Below are positions 6,507-6,605 of a stretch of 6,605 nucleotides of DNA, in pieces (position 1 is the stretch's first letter; each line of letters begins with the position of its first letter). A model generated the notes under the pieces. It saw only the letters and a list, made by a program, of their open reading frames with translations. It was not told the DNA's origin and made no database searches. The position numbers and the translations under genes are program-made. Source of the stretch: Bacteroidales bacterium (GTDB taxonomy: Bacteria > Bacteroidota > Bacteroidia > Bacteroidales > UBA932); assembly GCA_017615135.1 (NCBI GenBank), contig JAGAAU010000001.1, forward strand, positions 1 to 6,605. The letters are read 5' to 3'.

Positions 6507-6605
6507 TGACCGGCAGGGAGTTGCCCCCCCGGGTTGCCTTCGCTTCGCTCATCCTTCCCACTGCGCTGCGCTTGTGGGCCCCTCCCGTTTACGAGGCCAC
6601 GGGTG
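6507..6605. other. GC-rich non-coding stretch with short duplications and a hairpin
   Basis: No convincing coding frame is seen in these last 99 bases. Visible structure: a run of seven C (6524-6530) followed by GGG; TTCGC twice in tandem (6539-6548); TGCGC twice in tandem (6562-6571); and an inverted repeat CCCAC (6557-6561) with GTGGG (6574-6578) around a 12-base loop. GGGAG (6516-6520) can also pair with CTCCC (6582-6586), enclosing most of the segment. The make-up differs from the AT-rich palindromes just before it. It may be another dispersed intergenic repeat or the edge of a feature beyond the window. Confidence 0.4.

Overview
The window reads as ordinary chromosomal DNA of a Bacteroidales-type bacterium with moderate-to-high GC. 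The evidence is the close match of RecQ, the short SerA with its TPKK motif, SerC and the IMPACT-family protein to sequences I remember from Bacteroides relatives. Starts also lack Shine-Dalgarno sequences, and TAnnTTTG-like promoter boxes are present. The exact genus cannot be named.

Layout: positions 1-5768 (possibly to 5807) carry five genes on the minus strand. In transcription order they are a YigZ/IMPACT-family protein, serC, serA, a DUF1015 protein and recQ, which is cut by the left window edge. Gaps are 29 bp, a 4-bp ATGA overlap, 11 bp and 18 bp, so at least serC-serA-DUF1015-recQ looks like one transcription unit. At 5809 a divergent plus-strand gene begins. It encodes a small protein resembling the plasmid pRiA4b ORF-3-like family with a very acidic tail. 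From 6358 to 6605 I see no gene. That stretch holds a small hairpin, two tandem 50-bp imperfect palindromes, and a GC-rich segment with short duplications and a hairpin.

Biology: SerA oxidises 3-phosphoglycerate and SerC transaminates the product to phosphoserine, the first two steps of serine synthesis. No serB phosphatase lies in the window. The third gene of the unit, DUF1015, has no established function that I can state. Its conserved DGHHR motif recalls the ParB/sulfiredoxin fold, which includes free-serine kinases, so a role in serine/phosphoserine metabolism is a reasonable guess. RecQ is a DNA-repair helicase with no obvious metabolic link and probably shares the transcript passively.

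Most notable points: the DUF1015-serine linkage; the lysine replacing the catalytic histidine in SerA; and the tandem 50-bp palindromes, whose nine differences all fall at unpaired positions of the predicted hairpin. I see no phage, CRISPR, toxin or other clearly new system.
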